Origin: Campylobacter hyointestinalis subsp. lawsonii
GTDB taxonomy: Bacteria > Campylobacterota > Campylobacteria > Campylobacterales > Campylobacteraceae
DNA length: 64,000 bases
Direction: 5' to 3'
Assembly (NCBI RefSeq): GCF_013372165.1
Contig: NZ_CP053828.1
Location: 1,674,001-1,738,000 of the forward strand
Numbering within the stretch: position 1 is the first letter of the stretch; each line of letters begins with the position of its first letter. Positions 54,625 through 64,000 of this stretch are shown here, one piece after another. Made by a program: the position numbers and the translations under genes. The notes beneath the pieces are model-generated. The model ran no database searches. It was not told the DNA's origin and saw only the letters and a program-made list of their open reading frames with translations.

Positions 54625-55929
54625 ATGAGTTTTTTAAGTTTTATTCAAAACTCAAGCGTAAAATACGCTGCTCTTTCCATGCAAAAATCATTATATAATG
54701 AGCTTAATATCGACATTTTAACTAACGATTTTCAAAAAATTCCAAATCCGGATAAAAAATATATGCTATACGCGCATATCCCCTTTTGCCATACTTTTTG
54801 TCCGTATTGTTCATTTCATAAATACGCTTATGATGAGGAAGCGGCTAAAAAATACTTTGCAAGCTTAAGGCTTGAAATGACTGCGATGAAAGACGCAGGA
54901 TATGACTTTGGCTCTATGTATGTTGGTGGCGGAACTACTTTGATAAACGAAGACGAGCTTATAAAAACACTTGAGCACGCTAAAAATCTTTTTAATATAA
55001 AAGATATCTCTGCAGAAACAGATCCAAATCACATAGCAGCTGAAAATCTCACTCGTTTTAAAGGACTCATTGATAGGCTTAGTATCGGTGTTCAGAGTTT
55101 TAACGATGATATCTTAAAAAAGGTTGCAAGATATGATAAATTCGGTTCATCAAAAGAGCTACAAGAAAAACTAAGCGCAGCCATAGGCATACTTCCAGTT
55201 ACTAGTTTGGATCTTATTTTTAATTTCCCTTTTCAAACCAAGGAGCTTCTTTTAAACGATATTACTATTGCAAAAAGCTTGGATCCTGAGCAGATCACAT
55301 TTTATCCTTTGATGAAATCAAATTTAACAAAAGATAAGATAGCCGCCAGTCTTGGTGTAAGCAATAACGACTTTGAACGTGAATTTTACGAGCTGATACG
55401 TGCTGAGTTTAAAGAGTATTGTCCTAATAACGCTTGGTCTTTTTCAAAAAATAGCCTAAGTCTAAAAGATGAATATGTAAGTAGCAACCACGAATATGTC
55501 GGTGTTGGAAGTGGAGCTTTTAGCTTTTTAGATGGCGAGCTAGTTATAAATGCTTTCAACCTTGATGATTATAGTGAGCGTATTAACGCAAAAGCAAGTG
55601 CTACGATAGCTAAATGTAAATTTAAATATAAAGAAAGACTAAAATATCTATTTTTAACCGAACTTTTTGACGGAAAGATAGATGTGGATAAATTTAATGC
55701 GGCTTGCGGTGCGAATTTAAAAACTGCATTATTTAAAGAAATTCTACTTTTGAAGCTTACAAATGCTATCAAAATAAACGGAAATTTTATAGAATTAACC
55801 GAGTTTGGACGTTATATCTTTGTTGTTTTGATGAAAGAGTTTTATATCGGTATGGACACCGTTAGAGCTATTTTTAGAGATGAAGCGAAACTAAAAAAAT
55901 CTAAAAAATTAAGAGTTATGGCTAGCTGA
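54625..55929 (+). CDS. HemN/HemW-like radical SAM protein
   Basis: The 434-residue protein has a radical SAM core (YAHIPFCHTFCPYCSFH, a CxxxCxxC at about residue 55) followed by the coproporphyrinogen III oxidase-like stretches MYVGGGTTLINEDELIKTL and RLSIGVQSFNDDIL. The GVGSGAFSFLDG region and a C-terminal winged helix (about 340-425) are as in HemW/HutW rather than true HemN. The likely role is haem handling or an oxygen-independent oxidase-like step; the choice cannot be made from sequence. AAGGA precedes ATG 54625. Confidence 0.82.
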   Translation: MSFLSFIQNSSVKYAALSMQKSLYNELNIDILTNDFQKIPNPDKKYMLYAHIPFCHTFCPYCSFHKYAYDEEAAKKYFASLRLEMTAMKDAGYDFGSMYVGGGTTLINEDELIKTLEHAKNLFNIKDISAETDPNHIAAENLTRFKGLIDRLSIGVQSFNDDILKKVARYDKFGSSKELQEKLSAAIGILPVTSLDLIFNFPFQTKELLLNDITIAKSLDPEQITFYPLMKSNLTKDKIAASLGVSNNDFEREFYELIRAEFKEYCPNNAWSFSKNSLSLKDEYVSSNHEYVGVGSGAFSFLDGELVINAFNLDDYSERINAKASATIAKCKFKYKERLKYLFLTELFDGKIDVDKFNAACGANLKTALFKEILLLKLTNAIKINGNFIELTEFGRYIFVVLMKEFYIGMDTVRAIFRDEAKLKKSKKLRVMAS

Positions 55930-56002
55930 TCGGTCTGTTTTGTTTGAGATAAATTTAACAAAATAAAGTATAAAATATAAATAATATCACAAAGGTTTAA
56001 AT

Positions 56003-56206
56003 TTGAAAAAAGCTACTTTGATCTGTCTGCTTGGGATAGTTATGGCGTTTGGCGGTGATTATGAAGATGGTTTTGTAGCCTTTGAAAATAACGACTATAA
56101 AAAAGCAGCTAAGCACTTTAAACTTGCTTGTGATGGTGGAGATGTGATAAGCTGCAACGAACTCGGCGTTATGAATAGAATAAAGCATAGAATATCCTAT
56201 CTATAG
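56003..56206 (+). pseudogene. Truncated Sel1-repeat secreted protein
   Basis: TTG 56003 with AAAGG upstream begins a signal peptide (LICLLGIVMAFGGD) and one Sel1/Hcp-type repeat (KKAAKHFKLACDGGDVISCN). After ELGVM, where the second repeat should begin, the frame runs into unrelated residues and a stop. Hcp-like Sel1 proteins in Campylobacter/Helicobacter normally have many repeats with paired Cys. Only about 60 residues remain, so this is a deletion remnant. Confidence 0.65.
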
Positions 56207-56293
56207 GCAAATTTACCGCCACCTTTTTAAGTCATACATAAAGAGCTTGTCATATAAATAAGATAAGTAAATGATACTAAGGTCGCTTAATTT

Positions 56294-58003
56294 TTATAAA
56301 AGTCCGACTTTTTTATCTTCTCCAAAAGATGAGCTTAGCTCTCTTTTTATCTCTTTTTCAAAAGCTTCCATAGTAAAGATTCCCTCATCATCGCAAGCCA
56401 CTTTAAGAGCAGTATTTTTTAGCACAAGAACTATTTGGGCTCCGCTTAGTTCAAATTTAGCCAACTCTTCTAAACTAAAATCTTCTTCAAAACTAGCATT
56501 TTGCGGGATGATCTTTTGCCAAATTTTTAGCCTTGCTGCTAGATCTGGTTTTTTAAATTCTATCTTATAATCAAATCTTCTCGAAAATGCGTGATCCAAA
56601 CTTTGCATAAAATTCGTAGTCGCGACAAGAACACCTTCAAATTTTTCTATCTGTTCTAAAAAAATATTTTGCATTTGGTTATGCATTTTATCGCTTCCAC
56701 TACTAGAGTCCGTGCGCGTTGATAAAAATTGATCGGCTTCATTTAGCAGTAAGACCGGTTCTGTTTTTGTTTTTGCGCAGATTTCTTTATATGTATCAAA
56801 GATCTTACGGACGTTTTGCTCACTTTCGCCTACGTATTTGCTTAGTATTTTTGAGCAGTCAAAGCTAAGAATTTGTTTTTTGAGACTTTTTGCAAGACTT
56901 AAGGCGCTCATTGTTTTGCCAGTTCCAGGACTTCCGTAAAATATGACTTTAACCGATACGCTTTTTTGACTCTTTATGCCCCAACTATTTAGCCTATTTA
57001 TTACTTTTTTATCCGTTTGTTTTAGGATATTATCTAATAGCTCTTTGGTTTGATCGTTTAAAACTACGTCGTTTAAGTCGCTGCTTGGCTCGATAAGTTC
57101 GAATATATCGCTCTTGCTTACCATCGTTTCTAGCTTAAGTTTTCTTCTTTTTTTAGAGTTTTGAGGATGCATGATTAGTTGTAATATATCTTCATTTATA
57201 AAAAAACTCCTGCTTACGCTTCCAAAAGCATTTAAAACTTCGTCATAATCGATAAGCGCGTTTTCAAGTAAATTTGAGCCTTCTTCAAGCAAGCTTCTGT
57301 TTTTCATCCGCTCCATATCGTCTTTGCTGACTAAGCTTACTAGCGTATTTAGATCTCTTAGCGTTTCAAACTCACCACTATACTCCTCTTTTAAAAGCGC
57401 TAGAAATATTATCTGCTCTTTTTCATTGAGACTATTTTCTTTAAAAATTTGCTCACAGGCTAGATGAATTTTACTGATCTTTAGGCGATCTTCGATGATA
57501 CTTTCTAAATTTTTTATTTTTTTATCTAGTTTTGATTTGGCGTTTTGGCTGTGATTATTTAACCTTTTTTGATAAAGCTCTACTCGTAAAAACTCATCTT
57601 TTAGGTATTCTAAGTGATCATTATATGGCTCATTAGCAGGCATTAAATTTATAGTTTTTCCATCTTCAAGTAGTCTTAAAAATTGTTCGCTTAACTCTAT
57701 TTCGTTATAAAGCATACTTAGCTTAGATGATTTTTGTTTGACGTTTTCTTTTAAAAATGAAAAATTATGTACCAAATAGCCCATATCGATCAGATTTTTT
57801 ATCTGAGATATGTATTCTAAATATTTTAAATTTTCTTCTTTAAAAATAGCATTAAGCACGTCAAATACAGTAGCTGAGCTAACTCCATTTATGTAGTGAT
57901 TTGTCATGTACTGCAAGATTTTGATCTCATCTTTATCGCATTCTAAAATCGTGAAAATCTCCGAATTTGTATTATTTTCTAAAAAATCTTTTAGATATTT
58001 CAA
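56294..58003 (-). CDS. AAA+ ATPase of the CDC48/FtsH-like class
   Basis: The 569-residue protein has a long helical N-terminal part (1-320) and a C-terminal AAA+ module: Walker A FYGSPGTGKTMSALSLAKSL (about 355), pore-loop-type SKYVGESEQNVRKIF, Walker B VLLLNEADQF (about 410, NEAD in place of the usual DEAD), and an arginine finger in DHAFSRRFDYKIEF. The C. jejuni counterpart is Cj0377. It is the last gene of the nfo–fadL–fadD unit, overlapping fadD by four bases. The substrate is unknown. Confidence 0.85.
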   Translation of the reverse strand: MKYLKDFLENNTNSEIFTILECDKDEIKILQYMTNHYINGVSSATVFDVLNAIFKEENLKYLEYISQIKNLIDMGYLVHNFSFLKENVKQKSSKLSMLYNEIELSEQFLRLLEDGKTINLMPANEPYNDHLEYLKDEFLRVELYQKRLNNHSQNAKSKLDKKIKNLESIIEDRLKISKIHLACEQIFKENSLNEKEQIIFLALLKEEYSGEFETLRDLNTLVSLVSKDDMERMKNRSLLEEGSNLLENALIDYDEVLNAFGSVSRSFFINEDILQLIMHPQNSKKRRKLKLETMVSKSDIFELIEPSSDLNDVVLNDQTKELLDNILKQTDKKVINRLNSWGIKSQKSVSVKVIFYGSPGTGKTMSALSLAKSLKKQILSFDCSKILSKYVGESEQNVRKIFDTYKEICAKTKTEPVLLLNEADQFLSTRTDSSSGSDKMHNQMQNIFLEQIEKFEGVLVATTNFMQSLDHAFSRRFDYKIEFKKPDLAARLKIWQKIIPQNASFEEDFSLEELAKFELSGAQIVLVLKNTALKVACDDEGIFTMEAFEKEIKRELSSSFGEDKKVGLL

Positions 58004-59550
58004 TTTATTTTGCCTTTGATATTTTCTTTCAGAACTCTTTTTAAAACTTTGCCAGCTGCATTTTTTGGTAATTCATCTGCGAAATAAACATGTTTTGGTA
58101 TCTTGAAATTTGCAAGATGATTTTTTAAAAAAGCCTTGACTTTAGCTTCGCTTAAGACCATATCTTCTTTTAGCTGTATAAACGCAACCACGTCTTCATC
58201 TTCGTTTTCGTCTTTTATGCCGATCACCGCACACGCCTGAACTTCTTCTATTTTGTAGATGAGCTCTTCGATCTCTCTAGGATATATATTTTGTCCTTTA
58301 GAGATGATGAGATCTTTTAAGCGATCTACTATATATAAAAATCCATCGCTATCTACTTTTCCAAGATCTCCTGTCCTTAGCCAGCCATTTATGATCACTT
58401 CATCAGTAGCCGTAGGATTATTTAAATATCCTTGCATGACGTTATCACCTTTTACGATGATCTCTCCAACTTCCCCTGTTTTTACTTCTATCATTTCATC
58501 ATCTACTATTTTTACGTCAAATTTTGGAAGCGGAAGCCCTACACTTGAGACTTTTTTATTTTCGGGACGATTTACACTTACTAGCGGTGAGCACTCGCTA
58601 AGCCCGTATCCTTCAAGAAGTTTGGCACGTGGAAAAATTCGCTCAAAATCTTCTATGGTTTGACGAGCCAGCGGAGCTGAGCCACATACAAAATATCTTA
58701 TGGCGTTAAACCATTTAAAATACCACGGAATTTTGGCTTTTGCCATAGCGCTGTAAATAGCAGGAACTCCTAAAAATACGGTTACTCTTTTGAGCAAAGT
58801 CTGTTTTAAAACATTTGGAAATGGAAATACGGATTTAACGATAACTTCACCACTTGCACTATATATAGGCATTATAACCATAACAGTAAGCGTAAAGCTA
58901 TGAAACATAGGAAGATAAACGATAAACCTATCTTTGTGAGTTATGCTAAATATCTCATTTATGCCAAGTATGTTTGAAAATACGTTTTTATAGCTGATAA
59001 CTGCACCTTTTGGATGGCCAGTAGTTCCTGAAGTATAGATGATGCTAGCAGTGTCTTCAAGCTTGACGGGTGAAACAAAATCTTTATCTATGGCTTTATA
59101 AAAAGCGTCTTTGAAACTTTGATAAGCACTATTTTTAAATTCACTATTTTTAAATTCACCGATCACAACTACTTTTAAAGATGACATCTCTAAGCCATCT
59201 ATCTCTTTTAAATGAGAGTTTGAGACTATCAGCATTTTAGCTTGACAATCATTTAGTATATATCTAAATTCATCTTTTTTTAAAAAAGTGTTTATGGGAA
59301 CGGGGATCGCTCCTATGGCTGTGATGGCAAAAAACGATATGACAAATTCTTCGCAGTTTGTCACTATCATAGCTACTTTGTCATTTTTAGCTATTTGATT
59401 ATCTCGTAAAAAAGTTATGGTTTGATCTACTTTTAATTTTAATTCTTTATAAGATAGTTTTGCTTTTTCTGAGAAAATCGCTATATTTTTAGGATGTAAA
59501 GAAGCTGAGCTATTAAGCATCTCATAGTAGTTGTTAAATTTATATTCCAT
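58000..59550 (-). CDS. Fatty-acyl-CoA ligase-like AMP-forming enzyme
   Basis: A 516-residue ANL-superfamily protein: the phosphate loop IIYTSGTTGHPKGAVIS (about 165), LLEGYGLSECSPLVSVNRPE (about 300), TGDLGKVDSDGFLYIVDRLK (about 390) and the C-terminal catalytic Lys in KNAAGKVLKR. It activates a fatty acid to acyl-AMP and acyl-CoA. ATG 59550 is preferred over the overlapping TTG 59556 on ribosome-site spacing. Its neighbour is a FadL porin, so exogenous fatty acid uptake is the likely pathway. Confidence 0.88.
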   Translation of the reverse strand: MEYKFNNYYEMLNSSASLHPKNIAIFSEKAKLSYKELKLKVDQTITFLRDNQIAKNDKVAMIVTNCEEFVISFFAITAIGAIPVPINTFLKKDEFRYILNDCQAKMLIVSNSHLKEIDGLEMSSLKVVVIGEFKNSEFKNSAYQSFKDAFYKAIDKDFVSPVKLEDTASIIYTSGTTGHPKGAVISYKNVFSNILGINEIFSITHKDRFIVYLPMFHSFTLTVMVIMPIYSASGEVIVKSVFPFPNVLKQTLLKRVTVFLGVPAIYSAMAKAKIPWYFKWFNAIRYFVCGSAPLARQTIEDFERIFPRAKLLEGYGLSECSPLVSVNRPENKKVSSVGLPLPKFDVKIVDDEMIEVKTGEVGEIIVKGDNVMQGYLNNPTATDEVIINGWLRTGDLGKVDSDGFLYIVDRLKDLIISKGQNIYPREIEELIYKIEEVQACAVIGIKDENEDEDVVAFIQLKEDMVLSEAKVKAFLKNHLANFKIPKHVYFADELPKNAAGKVLKRVLKENIKGKIN

Positions 59551-59552
59551 AA

Positions 59553-60830
59553 TCAAAACCTATATTTTATGCCTAAATTTACTAGTTGAGCATCGCCGTT
59601 TTTCATATTTCCAACGACATTGTTAAACGAATTTGCTAGATCGCTTTTGTCTATATGTCTATCTTTTCTATCTTGATATAAGTAACCAAAAGCAAGCTCG
59701 ATATCTTCATTAAATTTATAATTAAATCCAAGCGAATACACATAAGCAGAAGTATCAGGAAGCTCAAATCCTATCAATTTTGGATCGCTTGGACTTTCAT
59801 CATAAGCAAAACCGCCCATTAATCTAAATTTGGTATTTATATCCCAAACTACGCCAAATCTGTAGGTGTTTGAGTCTTTCCAGTTTTTTTCCACGGGACG
59901 ATCAAATACGGCTGAAGCTGGGATAGTAGTTCCACCGTAATTAAAATCAAATCTTTCTAGTTTTGACCAGTATGTTCTCTCATAAGCAGTAAGTAAAGTC
60001 ACATCTTTAATCTTATATGAAAGTGCTAAGATCAAAGTAGCAGGAAGCGGTATGCTGACATCTACGTGTCCATCGTACGAGCCATTAAACGGCGGTATAG
60101 CAGGAGTTGATTTTGAAGTTATCTTTGCGTTGCCTTCTAAATTTAGATCTACTTTTGAGCGGTAAGTAGCTGCTAGACTAAGCTCGTCAGTAGGTTTATA
60201 AGTTATGGCGGCGTTCCAACCAAAATTTATATCATCGCCATCAATCTCTCTATGAGCATCTAAGTTTATGACTCCACCGCCTATACTGCCATTTGGATTT
60301 GTTTCTGCTTTGCCAGTCGCATAAATGACTCTAAATCCACCGCCTATGCTAATCTCATCAGTAACTCTATAGGCTACGCTAGGATTTAGTTCAAAAACCT
60401 TGAGCGAAAAAAGCTTTGCGGTTGATGCGGGGTATTTATCATTCCAGCTTATGGATAGTCCAGCAGGTACTACAAAACTAAGTCCAAAGCGCCAGTTTGT
60501 AATGTATTCAGGCGATACGAAATGAAAGGTAGGAACTAAAAAGTCTGAGCTTTTAGAAGTTGTATGGTAGTTGTTAGCATTTAAAACATCAGGACTAAAT
60601 GAGTGCTTTGCTAAATGGATATACGTAAATGAGTTTTCAAAATAATGTCTAATATCCTCAACATACATCATATTTGCTGGGTTGTAATAAGCAGCATCTG
60701 GGCCAAAGCTAGAAGCGATGTTTGATGCTCCTAAAGCTACAGCATCACTACTTTGCTCTGGTATCTTATAGCCTGCTGCTTGCAAGTAGCAAACCACGCC
60801 TACTAGAACAGCTATTTTTTTATAAATCAT
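59553..60830 (-). CDS. FadL/OmpP1-family outer-membrane fatty acid transporter
   Basis: The 425-residue protein has a signal peptide (1-19) and a FadL hatch start ([36 protein letters not shown]), followed by a 14-strand-type barrel ending in NLGIKYRF. FadL proteins pass long-chain fatty acids or hydrophobic compounds through the outer membrane by lateral opening. It overlaps nfo by four bases (ATGA). Confidence 0.92.
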   Translation of the reverse strand: MIYKKIAVLVGVVCYLQAAGYKIPEQSSDAVALGASNIASSFGPDAAYYNPANMMYVEDIRHYFENSFTYIHLAKHSFSPDVLNANNYHTTSKSSDFLVPTFHFVSPEYITNWRFGLSFVVPAGLSISWNDKYPASTAKLFSLKVFELNPSVAYRVTDEISIGGGFRVIYATGKAETNPNGSIGGGVINLDAHREIDGDDINFGWNAAITYKPTDELSLAATYRSKVDLNLEGNAKITSKSTPAIPPFNGSYDGHVDVSIPLPATLILALSYKIKDVTLLTAYERTYWSKLERFDFNYGGTTIPASAVFDRPVEKNWKDSNTYRFGVVWDINTKFRLMGGFAYDESPSDPKLIGFELPDTSAYVYSLGFNYKFNEDIELAFGYLYQDRKDRHIDKSDLANSFNNVVGNMKNGDAQLVNLGIKYRF

Positions 60831-61678
60831 CTATATCCTTTTATCAAATTTCTTAAATGCTCTATCTCATCTTTCCATATGCTATCATCTATAGTTTCTA
60901 AGATAAGTGGTATCTCATCTATCCTATCATCGTTCATAATATTTTCAAAACTGCTCCACCCAAGATATCCTTTTCCTAGGCTTTCGTGACGATCTTTTTT
61001 TGAGCCAAGATCGCATTTGCTATCATTTATATGCATTCCTTTTAGATACTCAAAACCTATCAAGTTTTCAAACTCGCCCATAGTTTTTGCATAGCTTTGT
61101 TTATCTTTGATGTCGTATCCTGCGGCAAAAAGATGACAAGTATCTATGCAAACGCCTATTCTATTTTTATCAGCCGTGTTTTTTATGAGGTAGGCGAGAT
61201 GTTCGAATTTATACCCCATATTTGAGCCTTGACCAGCTGTATTTTCTATGACTAAAGTGATATTTTGCGAATGCTCTAAGATATAGTTTATGGAATTTGC
61301 TATGTTCTTTAAACATTGTATTTCACTTATCAAATTTAGATGAGAGCCGGGGTGAAAGTTTATCATCTCAAGTCCTAGAGCCCCCAAGCGTTCTATCTCA
61401 TCTAAAAATGCATCTATGCTTTTTTGTCTTTGCTGAGTCTCTGGATGACCTAGATTTATAAGATAACTATTGTGCGGAAGTATGTGTTTGGTATTGATAT
61501 TTGATATTTTTAAATTTAGTTTAAATGCTTCTATATCTTCATTTGCTAGTGGTTTTGCACTCCATTGCCTTTGATTTTTTACAAATAACGCAAACGCATC
61601 AGCACCAATTTTTGCGGCGTTTAACGGAGCATTTTGCACTCCGCCACTAGCACTTACGTGCGCTCCGATTTTCTTCAA
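60827..61678 (-). CDS. nfo: Endonuclease IV (class II AP endonuclease)
   Basis: The 283-residue TIM-barrel nuclease has [20 protein letters not shown] at the start, INFHPGSHL (about 108), [14 protein letters not shown] (about 145, metal Glu), [14 protein letters not shown] (about 178), [20 protein letters not shown] (about 218) and LILETID near the end. It cuts abasic sites in base excision repair. The start is TTG 61678, overlapping the lipoprotein stop as TTGA. Confidence 0.95.
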   Translation of the reverse strand: MKKIGAHVSASGGVQNAPLNAAKIGADAFALFVKNQRQWSAKPLANEDIEAFKLNLKISNINTKHILPHNSYLINLGHPETQQRQKSIDAFLDEIERLGALGLEMINFHPGSHLNLISEIQCLKNIANSINYILEHSQNITLVIENTAGQGSNMGYKFEHLAYLIKNTADKNRIGVCIDTCHLFAAGYDIKDKQSYAKTMGEFENLIGFEYLKGMHINDSKCDLGSKKDRHESLGKGYLGWSSFENIMNDDRIDEIPLILETIDDSIWKDEIEHLRNLIKGYR

Positions 61679-62151
61679 TTAAGCTCTTTCATTACTATTT
61701 TTATACCATTTTTTTGGTCTGTGAAACGGACTTCGCCACCACAAATTTTGTATTCTACTGAAATATTTCTTAGATTTTGTTCAAAGCCGCAGTCTGTTTT
61801 TACTAAGTTTTTGCCATCATATATCGCTCTAGCTTCTAAAATATCTTCTAGCAAATCCTCATAATGAGCATTTAAAAAGAACTTTTTATTAAATTCGGTT
61901 TTATTTTCACAAGCGTTATTTATGCAAATTTTATCTTTGATATTTAAATTTAAAATGCTTTTTCCGCTATTATAAATTTGTATGTTTGTGTAATTTTTGT
62001 AAAAATGTATAAATCCAGCGTCATTTACCTTTAAAATCTTTGATTTTATGAGTAAAGATATGCTTTTTGAATGATCTACCTTAGGCGTAGCACAGCTAGT
62101 AAAAAATCCTATAATAAATATGAAAAACAATGATTTAAATTTAAACAACAT
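61675..62151 (-). CDS. Lipoprotein of unknown function
   Basis: A 158-residue protein with a lipoprotein signal ([12 protein letters not shown], lipid Cys at about residue 19). The mature part is mixed beta/alpha with a Cys pair ([15 protein letters not shown]) and a later pair ([14 protein letters not shown]) that may form disulfides. No recognised domain. It is the first gene of the unit leading into nfo. Confidence 0.75.
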   Translation of the reverse strand: MLFKFKSLFFIFIIGFFTSCATPKVDHSKSISLLIKSKILKVNDAGFIHFYKNYTNIQIYNSGKSILNLNIKDKICINNACENKTEFNKKFFLNAHYEDLLEDILEARAIYDGKNLVKTDCGFEQNLRNISVEYKICGGEVRFTDQKNGIKIVMKELN

Positions 62152-62235
62152 TCAGCCTTTTTAAATTTTTGCAGAATTATACAGCAAAATGTTAAATTTT
62201 ATGTATTTTTAAGTATTTATTAAGTGAATAAGAAG

Positions 62236-62241
62236 TATAAT
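62236..62241 (+). promoter_or_regulatory. -10 box (TATAAT) for tRNA-Glu
   Basis: TATAAT preceded by AGAAG and a T/A-rich region, 28 bases ahead of the tRNA. No clear TTGACA, unlike the tRNA cluster promoter. Confidence 0.55.
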
Positions 62242-62268
62242 CACACTTCCAAAAAACAAACCGCAAGT

Positions 62269-62343
62269 GGCCCCTTCGTCTAGCGGTTAGGACATCGCCC
62301 TTTCACGGCGGTAACACGAGTTCGAGTCTCGTAGGGGTCACCA
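62269..62343 (+). tRNA. tRNA-Glu (anticodon TTC)
   Basis: The acceptor GGCCCCT pairs with AGGGGTC (one G-U), the stem CGCCC/GGCGG region closes a loop holding TTC, the T loop is TTCGAGT, and CCA is encoded. A single gene between convergent/divergent neighbours. Confidence 0.95.
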
Positions 62344-62393
62344 AGATTTATTCTTTTTATTTTTATCCTAAAACACTTTATATTTTACTTTAA

Positions 62394-63170
62394 TTAAAAA
62401 CTTAGAATTTCTAGTTTTCTTAATAACCCTATAAATGTAAGTATTATTGATAGTAGATAAACTCCAAGAAGTACTTTTTTGTGAGCTTTTACTTGCATTT
62501 TTTCTATGATTTTTATACCTATAATGACTCCTATCATAGATGATATGCCAACGCTAATGCCTGCATTTACTATATCTTTATTTATAACACCAGAACTTAT
62601 GAAAGAAATGGTACCAGAAAGCGATGCGAATATCACAAAAAATAGAGATATCGGTACGACTTTTTTACTATCAAACCCTAGAGTATATCCCAAAATAGGA
62701 GCTATAAGCAATCCACCGCCGATACCTAAAGATATGGCAAAAACACCAGTTAAAGTTCCTGCGCCTATCAAAATAAGGCGTTTTTGTAGTTCATTTCTTT
62801 TGGTTTGAATAACTACGTTTTTTATGCCAAATGCGTATTTTAAGAAAAATATTATACTCAAACATAAAAATACACTAGTCAATGCTACATCTGAAAATAG
62901 CCTTACTATAGTTCCGCTAAAACTAGCACCTACTAATCCTCCTAGCCCTACTAATATACCATCATTTATATTTAAATTTCTCTTTTTGTAGTTCATAAAA
63001 GAGCCAAATACCGACGAAAACATCATCTGAAAAACAGAAATCGCTATGGCATTATGAGAGCTCATACCTACACTTAACATAAATGGCACGATGATCATAC
63101 CTCCGCCGATCCCAAAAAGCCCAGAAAAGATACCAGCAACAATTCCGATGAATATATAAGAAAATTCCAT
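62394..63170 (-). CDS. TauE/SafE (TSUP) family permease
   Basis: A 258-residue membrane protein with about eight helices in two repeats: IVAGIFSGLFGIGGGMIIVP near the start and LTGVFAISLGIGGGLLIAPI at about 137, the paired GIGGG motifs of the TSUP family. Members export sulfite or organosulfur anions, or take up related compounds. Isolated gene; substrate cannot be assigned. Confidence 0.88.
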   Translation of the reverse strand: MEFSYIFIGIVAGIFSGLFGIGGGMIIVPFMLSVGMSSHNAIAISVFQMMFSSVFGSFMNYKKRNLNINDGILVGLGGLVGASFSGTIVRLFSDVALTSVFLCLSIIFFLKYAFGIKNVVIQTKRNELQKRLILIGAGTLTGVFAISLGIGGGLLIAPILGYTLGFDSKKVVPISLFFVIFASLSGTISFISSGVINKDIVNAGISVGISSMIGVIIGIKIIEKMQVKAHKKVLLGVYLLSIILTFIGLLRKLEILSF

Positions 63171-63344
63171 TATTTTTCACTTTTTTAAATTTAAAAAGCT
63201 GATTTTACAGCATAAATACAAATTGTTTGCTTAGATTTTATGAAAATATTTTATAATACTAGAATTGTTTTTAAATTTATAATTTTAGGTTTTGGCTTAT
63301 TAAGTCAAATATAGAGCATTTTTAGAATTTCTCAAGGATTAAAT

Positions 63345-64000
63345 TTGAAATATCAGCTTATTTTGATTTCCATAGCTAGTTTTGTCATCATTGTAGCGGG
63401 ACTTAGCGCAGCATCATCTATAGTTGTGCCTTTTTTATTGGCGGTTTTTATCGCTATTATCGTATCTCCTATGCTTGATTTTATGGCTAGACTAAAAATA
63501 GGGCGAACTTTGGCCTTTGTGGTGATTATCCTAGCTTTTGTTCTTGTGTTATGGTTTTTAGGAAATGTTATCGCCACTGCGTTAAATGGTTTTAGCGCCG
63601 CACTTCCTGAATATCAAGTAAAACTCTCAAACTTCATCGATGAGACTATAGCTTGGCTAAATTCCTATGAGATTATTAAGATAAATAGTTTTGTGATAGA
63701 TAGCATAGATACAAACAAGATCTTTTCTACCACAAGCACTATTTTAAGGCAAACTAGTGAGATAGTTACAAAGTCATTTTTGGTGTTCTTACTAGTGATT
63801 TTTATGCTTGTTGAAACTCAGGTTTTTAAAGACAAAGTAGAGTATTTTTCTAAAAAACATAGTCTAACACATAATATAGTAAATAATTTTATATCAAATT
63901 TAAAAAGATATCTAGCTATAAAAACCATATCTTCTATCGCTACTGGTCTTATTTTATGGGGTTTTTTGGTTTATTTTAATATTCCTTACGCGCCACTTTG
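63345..64000 (+). CDS. AI-2E family transporter, 5' part (runs off the window)
   Basis: The first 218 codons of an AI-2E/TqsA-PerM family membrane protein: two N-terminal helices (ISIASFVIIVAGLSAASSIV, PFLLAVFIAIIVSPMLDF), a third (TLAFVVIILAFVLVLWFLGN), a soluble helical stretch, then LVFLLVIFMLVETQVFKDKV-like segments. The start is TTG 63345 with AAGGA seven bases upstream. Family members export small signals or act in ion exchange; the C-terminal half is outside the window. Confidence 0.8.
   Translation, partial: MKYQLILISIASFVIIVAGLSAASSIVVPFLLAVFIAIIVSPMLDFMARLKIGRTLAFVVIILAFVLVLWFLGNVIATALNGFSAALPEYQVKLSNFIDETIAWLNSYEIIKINSFVIDSIDTNKIFSTTSTILRQTSEIVTKSFLVFLLVIFMLVETQVFKDKVEYFSKKHSLTHNIVNNFISNLKRYLAIKTISSIATGLILWGFLVYFNIPYAPL

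Overview
The window is a low-GC chromosome segment of an epsilonproteobacterium. Gene content and order point to Campylobacter: moaC–DUF493, iscS–nifU–hemerythrin, fliI–folE/tig–clpP–def, and a run of UPF0323 lipoprotein, glutathionylspermidine-synthase-like, 2-hydroxyacid dehydrogenase, YajQ and DsbA genes. Species cannot be fixed from the sequence alone; a C. fetus/hyointestinalis/lanienae-type genome is an inference. Start codons are often TTG or GTG, and many neighbouring genes overlap by a few bases.

Layout. 1-1000: 5' part of a NYN-domain gene behind a 10-base G tract, and an ssb remnant. 1005-8616: a haem/iron acquisition locus (exbB, exbD, a TonB-dependent receptor carrying a G9 tract and a TAG stop, tonB, a flavodoxin, a HugZ/ChuZ haem oxygenase, and an ABC importer), then tRNA-Ser. 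8768-18486: an inverted-repeat element, moaC–DUF493–unknown, two unusual secreted/EF-hand-like proteins, an M48 protease, an SbmA-like transporter, a broken dcuB-like chimera and a CorC/CNNM protein. 18712-24078: accessory region with an acyltransferase whose tail is broken, a chimera of a flagellar-secreted-type protein with the C-terminal half of MqnC, and a duplicated two-gene module of short Sec-secreted proteins plus Cj0814-like proteins. 24328-38035: core genes for Fe-S assembly, flagellar export ATPase, folate, proteostasis, NAD(P)HX repair, purines and TerC, ending in five tRNAs behind a consensus promoter. 38036-43445: alpha-carbonic anhydrase with a perfect A/T hairpin in its leader, a C-rich G-poor spacer, and a wrecked type I restriction locus whose hsdR 3' end is split by about 2.5 kb carrying a TIR-like plus three-helix membrane protein pair and a decayed topoisomerase. 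43722-48770: a second TonB/ExbB/ExbD system divergent from a CfrA-like ferric siderophore receptor. 49090-64000: core metabolism, a nfo–fadL–fadD–AAA operon, tRNA-Glu, a TSUP permease and the start of an AI-2E family transporter.

How parts work together. Two complete TonB energisers each sit beside their own receptor. Inverted repeats of GATA/TATC type, which could be Fur operators, lie upstream of both loci. The haem locus would bring haem across both membranes and open it with ChuZ, with the adjacent flavodoxin a plausible electron donor. The receptor has two possible switches: a slippage-prone G9 tract and a nonsense codon.

The best candidate for an undescribed system is the overlapping pair at 40823-41928, a TIR-fold protein with its catalytic-type Glu followed by a small membrane protein, lodged in a dead restriction locus. 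Second is the repeated secreted-protein module at 21679-24078. Several genes are clean chimeras of two unrelated halves (dcuB/unknown, Cj0814-like/mqnC, hsdM/hsdR), which implies repeated deletion-fusion, or assembly joins that need checking against reads.
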